A stretch of DNA of 24,098 nt from JBOGGN01 sp050744165. GTDB taxonomy: Bacteria > Actinomycetota > Acidimicrobiia > Acidimicrobiales > Palsa-688. Of the stretch, positions 20,892 to 24,098 are shown one piece after another. Made by a program: the position numbers and the translations under genes. The first letter of the stretch is position 1, and the number at the start of each line of letters is the position of its first letter. The notes below the pieces were generated by a model that made no database searches, was not told the origin of the DNA, and was given only the letters and a program-made list of their open reading frames with translations. The stretch lies in assembly GCA_050744165.1 (NCBI GenBank), contig JBOGGN010000179.1, forward strand, positions 1 through 24,098. Direction: 5' to 3'.

Positions 20892-23279
20892 TCAGGCGTG
20901 GATGGCCGCCAGCTGCTTGGCGACGGTGATGAGCGCGTTGGCCTCCGCGGTCTGGCCGATCGCCACGCCCGCGTTGATCGCTTGACCGTGGAACTCGTCG
21001 TTGAACAACTCGGCCTTGATCTTGGTGGCCAGCGCGTCGCGACGCTTTTCGAGTGATTTCAGCTGGTTGTCGACCGACTTGAACAGGGTGTCGCCGGGCG
21101 TATTGCTTTCAACAGCAGTGGTCGAGGCGACGAGGGTGTAGGCCCCGAACAGCCCGACGCTGGAGTTGAGTTGCTTGTAGGCGTTTCCGAGCGCGGTGAC
21201 CGTCGAGTTGCCGAGGGTAGACGGGACGCCGGTCAGATCCTGGGTGATGACCCGGCCGTCGCCGATGTAGTCGTCCCGCAGCCCACACAGGTACAGGAGG
21301 GTTGCCCGGATGTCGGTGTGGTCGACCCAAGTTCCGGTCGTCGCGGATTCCACCGATGTGATCTGGCCGCTGGTCGGACCCGCAGAGCTGGGGCCCTGGT
21401 TGGGCTGAAACCCGTCGACTCCTTTGTTGATGACGCCTGGCCCGACGAGGCCCAGCCAGGTGTTGTTGATCTCGGCCGCATAGTCGCCGTGGTCCCAGGC
21501 GAAGCCGTTATTGACCGACACGCACGCGGTGTTGCAGTTGGGTACCCCCGTCTGCACGAAGTAGTCCGGTTTGGCGAACATCGCGAAGGTGGGCGTGCGG
21601 GCGGGGTCGGCGTCAACGAAGTGAAGGATCGCCTCCTCGGTTGGGTCGGCAACGTAGTTGGTGATGTCCTCCGACGGGTTGCCGGAGTAGGGATTGGAGG
21701 CCGTCAAGGTGGCGACGTCACGCTCGAGTTGGCGGACCTGCGGGGCGCCCGGGGCCGGCTGGCCTTTCACGTAAAATTCCGGGGCGGTGTCGGCTTCGAG
21801 GGTGAAGGGCGTGGTGTCGCTCTTTTCCGTCGCCAATAGCCCGGTCACGTTGGTGCTCAGCTCACCGAAGCTTCCCGGCGGGTAGGTGCAGGCGATGGTC
21901 ACGCCATCGCAGTTGGCTGGGGTGGGCTGGATGGCGCGGCCCACGTTGGCGCCCGCCTCGTGGTCACCCTCGTCGGCGGTGAACACGAACTCGGTGTTGC
22001 TGGAGTTGATGCCGTCGGCCGCCAAGCGGGCGAAGAAGGTGGCGAAGGCGGTGTTGTAGGCCTGGGCCTGGGCGAGGTAGCAGGGATCACCCGAACCGAG
22101 GGCGGCGGGGGCGTGGGCGCACTGGGGGATCGTGGACCGGCTGTTGTTGCCGTGGATGTCGGAAATGTAGGCCTCGGTGACCGGCACGCCCGATTCCTCC
22201 ATGTCGGCGACATACGCGAGCGACTGGGAGGCGCTGATGGTCGAAAAGCCGGGGAATCCCGGGTGGTTGGTGAGGAAGGCTCCGTTGAGCTGCTTGCCGG
22301 ACAGGTCGACCAGGTTCCCGGCGCTGTTGGTCACCGCGTACCCGTCGCGGGTCACGCTGTCGGTGCCGGCCCCAAGTTGTGGGGCAAGGTACCGATGCCC
22401 GAACAGTGCTTGGAAGCCGCTGTAGCCGCCGGGCTCGTCGGGCAGCGAATCGGTCACCGCGGTGGGCGTGGCAGTGGGCTGGGCGAACTTCACACCCGAA
22501 GCCGACGAGCAGAACGTGGCGCCTTGGGCGCAGTGAACGGCCAAGCCCACGTAGTCGGCCGTTTCGGCGTCCTTGAACGAATCGGTGTCCGCCTGCAGCT
22601 GGGTGTTCTCGGGCGAGTTGGAGCCGAAGACCTCGGGGAAGTCGACCGCCGTGTTCTCCAGGACCGTGTTGGCGGTGGACACGTCACCGACGTTGCAGCC
22701 GGACCGGGTGAAGGGGACCCATGGGGCGGGCGTTGTGGTGGTGTCCGCCGGGGTCGGCTTGGTCGTGGCCGGCGGCGTGGCCGAGTACACCATCGACGGG
22801 TTGGTGTCGTGGCCCGCCGCCGGAGTACTGGCCTCGTCGAAGACCGGATCGGTCCAGTAGGCGAAGGAACCGGCCGGGTCGGTCGTGCCGTCCGGGTTGT
22901 ACGTCTGGTAGCCGTTGCTGACCCCCATGCCCTGGCGGTCGCCGTAGAGGCCGCTGTAGTTCGTAAGGGAATCGTCGGCGGTGTGGGCGATGAGCGGGGT
23001 GTGGTTGTTGGGCAGCATCGTCCCGTTCCCTTCGATGAAGTTGAGCAGCGACGGGATGAGCTCCAGGTCAGAAGGGACATTCGGGTTGTCCCGGTTGTAA
23101 TGCACGTTGTCGAAGGTGATCTCCACGACGTGCTGCACCCCGTTGCCGAGCTGGCATCCCGGTGCCGCGGCGACGGTGATGGGTACTGAGCCGGCGGCGG
23201 CCGTGATCGACAGCCCGACCGCCGACACCGTCATCGCCACAACCGCCGATAAACCCGTAAAGGTCCCCAACGCCCGCAT
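20892..23279 (-). CDS. Secreted alkaline-phosphatase-superfamily protein
   Basis: The 795-aa precursor has a Sec-type signal (A-V-V-A-M-T-V-S-A-V-G-L-S-I-T-A-A-A) and a large exported domain. V-V-E-I-T-F-D-N-V-H-Y-N-R-D resembles the first metal site of alkaline-phosphatase-superfamily phosphoesterases. F-T-A-D-E-G-D-H-E-A-G and W-D-H-G-D-Y-A-A-E-I-N-N-T-W-L-G-L-V-G-P-G-V resemble the later metal sites. The middle holds a Thr/Pro stretch (A-T-T-K-P-T-P-A-D-T-T-T-T). The C-terminus is a helical region with K-S-L-E-K-R-R-D-A-L-A-T-K-I. Substrate is unknown. ATG 23279 is preferred to the upstream start at 23333 since AGGAGAGGGG precedes it and the signal peptide starts there. Together with the adjacent phosphoesterase it suggests phosphate scavenging. 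Confidence 0.85.
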   Translation of the reverse strand: MRALGTFTGLSAVVAMTVSAVGLSITAAAGSVPITVAAAPGCQLGNGVQHVVEITFDNVHYNRDNPNVPSDLELIPSLLNFIEGNGTMLPNNHTPLIAHTADDSLTNYSGLYGDRQGMGVSNGYQTYNPDGTTDPAGSFAYWTDPVFDEASTPAAGHDTNPSMVYSATPPATTKPTPADTTTTPAPWVPFTRSGCNVGDVSTANTVLENTAVDFPEVFGSNSPENTQLQADTDSFKDAETADYVGLAVHCAQGATFCSSASGVKFAQPTATPTAVTDSLPDEPGGYSGFQALFGHRYLAPQLGAGTDSVTRDGYAVTNSAGNLVDLSGKQLNGAFLTNHPGFPGFSTISASQSLAYVADMEESGVPVTEAYISDIHGNNSRSTIPQCAHAPAALGSGDPCYLAQAQAYNTAFATFFARLAADGINSSNTEFVFTADEGDHEAGANVGRAIQPTPANCDGVTIACTYPPGSFGELSTNVTGLLATEKSDTTPFTLEADTAPEFYVKGQPAPGAPQVRQLERDVATLTASNPYSGNPSEDITNYVADPTEEAILHFVDADPARTPTFAMFAKPDYFVQTGVPNCNTACVSVNNGFAWDHGDYAAEINNTWLGLVGPGVINKGVDGFQPNQGPSSAGPTSGQITSVESATTGTWVDHTDIRATLLYLCGLRDDYIGDGRVITQDLTGVPSTLGNSTVTALGNAYKQLNSSVGLFGAYTLVASTTAVESNTPGDTLFKSVDNQLKSLEKRRDALATKIKAELFNDEFHGQAINAGVAIGQTAEANALITVAKQLAAIHA

Positions 23280-23498
23280 CTTTTCCCCTCTCCTGGTTCG
23301 TCGAACGAGCGTTACGGGCGAAGGTGACCGCACGGAGACCGCTAGGCCAATGCCAGCTTAAGGGAAAGCCAATTTCTCCTAATCTCGTCGCCAGCGACCA
23401 GAGGATCCGCGATCTCGACACCTCCCTTGGGCCGCCCGGGGGCGTCGGTGAAGCCGTCGAGGCCCGGTAGTGGGGCCGTGACGGCATCATGGGTTTTT

Positions 23499-23828
23499 AT
23501 GGTGCACGACACGCTCTACGACGATGGGCTGGTGCAGCTGGACGACGACGGCATCACTCTGCGCCGGTACTACTTCCCCCTGGCGACCAGCAAACACATC
23601 CGCTACCAGGACATTCGTGGCGTCGAAGACCGCCCGATGAACTGGCTGACCGGCAAGGGCAGGCTGTGGGGGACGGGAACCTTCCGTTGTTGGTTGCCGC
23701 TCGATACCAAACGGCCGACCAAGAGCACACTGGTCGTCCTCGACGTGGGCGCCAAGTTGAAGCCTGCGTTCTCACCCGACGATTCCGATCAGGTCGTTTC
23801 CCTCATCCGGCAGCGGCTCGGGCGCTGA
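23499..23828 (+). CDS. Small protein resembling a bacterial PH domain
   Basis: This 109-aa soluble protein has a beta-rich pattern: L-Y-D-D-G-L-V-Q-L-D-D-D-G-I-T-L-R-R-Y-Y-F-P, then K-H-I-R-Y-Q-D-I-R-G-V-E, W-G-T-G-T-F-R-C-W-L-P-L-D and a C-terminal helix D-D-S-D-Q-V-V-S-L-I-R-Q-R. The order, with a short strand pair, a R-Y-x-D-I-x-x-V-E turn and a final helix, is that of bacterial PH-like domains. Function is unknown. The start at 23499 is chosen because the upstream in-frame extension is low-complexity; the ribosome binding site is weak. It converges with the zinc-ribbon gene, with 7 nt between stops. Confidence 0.72.
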   Translation: MVHDTLYDDGLVQLDDDGITLRRYYFPLATSKHIRYQDIRGVEDRPMNWLTGKGRLWGTGTFRCWLPLDTKRPTKSTLVVLDVGAKLKPAFSPDDSDQVVSLIRQRLGR

Positions 23829-23835
23829 GGACCCG

Positions 23836-24090
23836 TTATGGGTGCGGTGTGGCGCTGAAGATGGCACCGCACACCGCGCAATAGGCCACCGAGAAATCGC
23901 AGAGCTCGTCGTCGTCACCCAAGGCTTCGACGACGCTGAAGGCCAGCGGGACCTCATCGAGGCCAGTGCCACAATGCGCGCAGTGAGGGCCGGCCATGTT
24001 GGGGGGCGGCAGTGGCGGCGACGGTGGTTCGGGTTCGGCGTCGAAATCTTCGCCGACGCGCAACTCTGCGTCGCGCTGCAACGCCGCCAT
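23836..24090 (-). CDS. Zinc-ribbon protein, possibly 5'-partial
   Basis: This protein of at least 84 aa has two C-x-x-C knuckles, H-C-A-H-C-G and Y-C-A-V-C-G, about 30 residues apart, a typical four-Cys zinc ribbon. It is preceded by a Pro-rich linker (E-P-E-P-P-S-P-P-L-P-P-P). The family and role are unknown; such proteins can bind nucleic acids or other proteins. The frame remains open to the right window edge, so the start may lie outside and the N-terminus could be longer. Confidence 0.7.
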   Translation of the reverse strand: MAALQRDAELRVGEDFDAEPEPPSPPLPPPNMAGPHCAHCGTGLDEVPLAFSVVEALGDDDELCDFSVAYCAVCGAIFSATPHP

Positions 24091-24098
24091 GTCGACAC

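Noticed and set aside
21960..23189. 409-codon open frame on + strand
   Set aside because: It is antisense to the secreted phosphatase-superfamily gene, whose signal peptide and metal motifs are clear.

Overview
This 24 kb window is high-GC bacterial chromosome, most likely from an Actinomycetota, with Acidimicrobiia-like character. The clues are a polyphosphate glucokinase, DUF4333 and DUF4328 proteins, a DUF664/DinB protein, a lipoprotein of the Yx(FWY)xxD family, and several lipoproteins with Thr/Pro linkers straight after the lipobox. The placement is inferred from gene content and style, not from a marker gene. I see no rRNA, tRNA, CRISPR array or intact insertion sequence. It reads as ordinary chromosome with short operons, many convergent pairs and a few unusual loci.

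Layout. 1-1541 (+): DUF4328 membrane protein, DUF1697 protein, small CBM48-like glycogen-binding protein. 1542-2454 (-): SRPBCC/ArsR pair, sharing a dyad-rich control region with a divergent solo clpP (2559-3197). 3214-6017 (-): a secreted protein with five CX14C repeats, translationally coupled (ATGA) to an L,D-transpeptidase lipoprotein. 6178-11651 (+): small membrane protein, ppgK, DinB protein, formate/nitrite-type channel, PPOX-fold protein, acidic protein, acyl-CoA ligase. 11679-12464 (-): SDR-fold protein lacking the catalytic Tyr and Lys. 12649-14888 (+): lipoprotein, then a MarR/MFS pair behind a clear palindromic operator. 14919-15305 (-): DUF4333 lipoprotein. 15549-16315 (+): CRP-like palindrome, MerR-type promoter, and a merR running in frame into a Cys-rich peptide that has its own ribosome binding site. 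16591-17187 (-): Yx(FWY)xxD lipoprotein. 17373-18646 (+): helical protein, then a rhodanese/CBS-like/His-rich protein with one in-frame TGA. 18647-19268: no gene, but tandem and inverted repeats. 19269-23279 (-): two phosphoesterase-superfamily proteins. 23499-24090: PH-like protein and a convergent zinc-ribbon protein.

The most striking locus is 17723-18646. Its only in-frame stop is a TGA exactly where the rhodanese family has the catalytic Cys of the CX4R loop. Coding continues in the same frame for another 238 codons, and a 7-bp hairpin lies 12 nt downstream, with its apical loop 19 nt from the TGA. That fits a selenocysteine rhodanese, though a recent nonsense mutation or sequencing error is not excluded. 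Second is the CX14C-repeat/L,D-transpeptidase operon, which looks like an uncharacterised envelope module. Third is the merR gene with a nested Cys-rich product.
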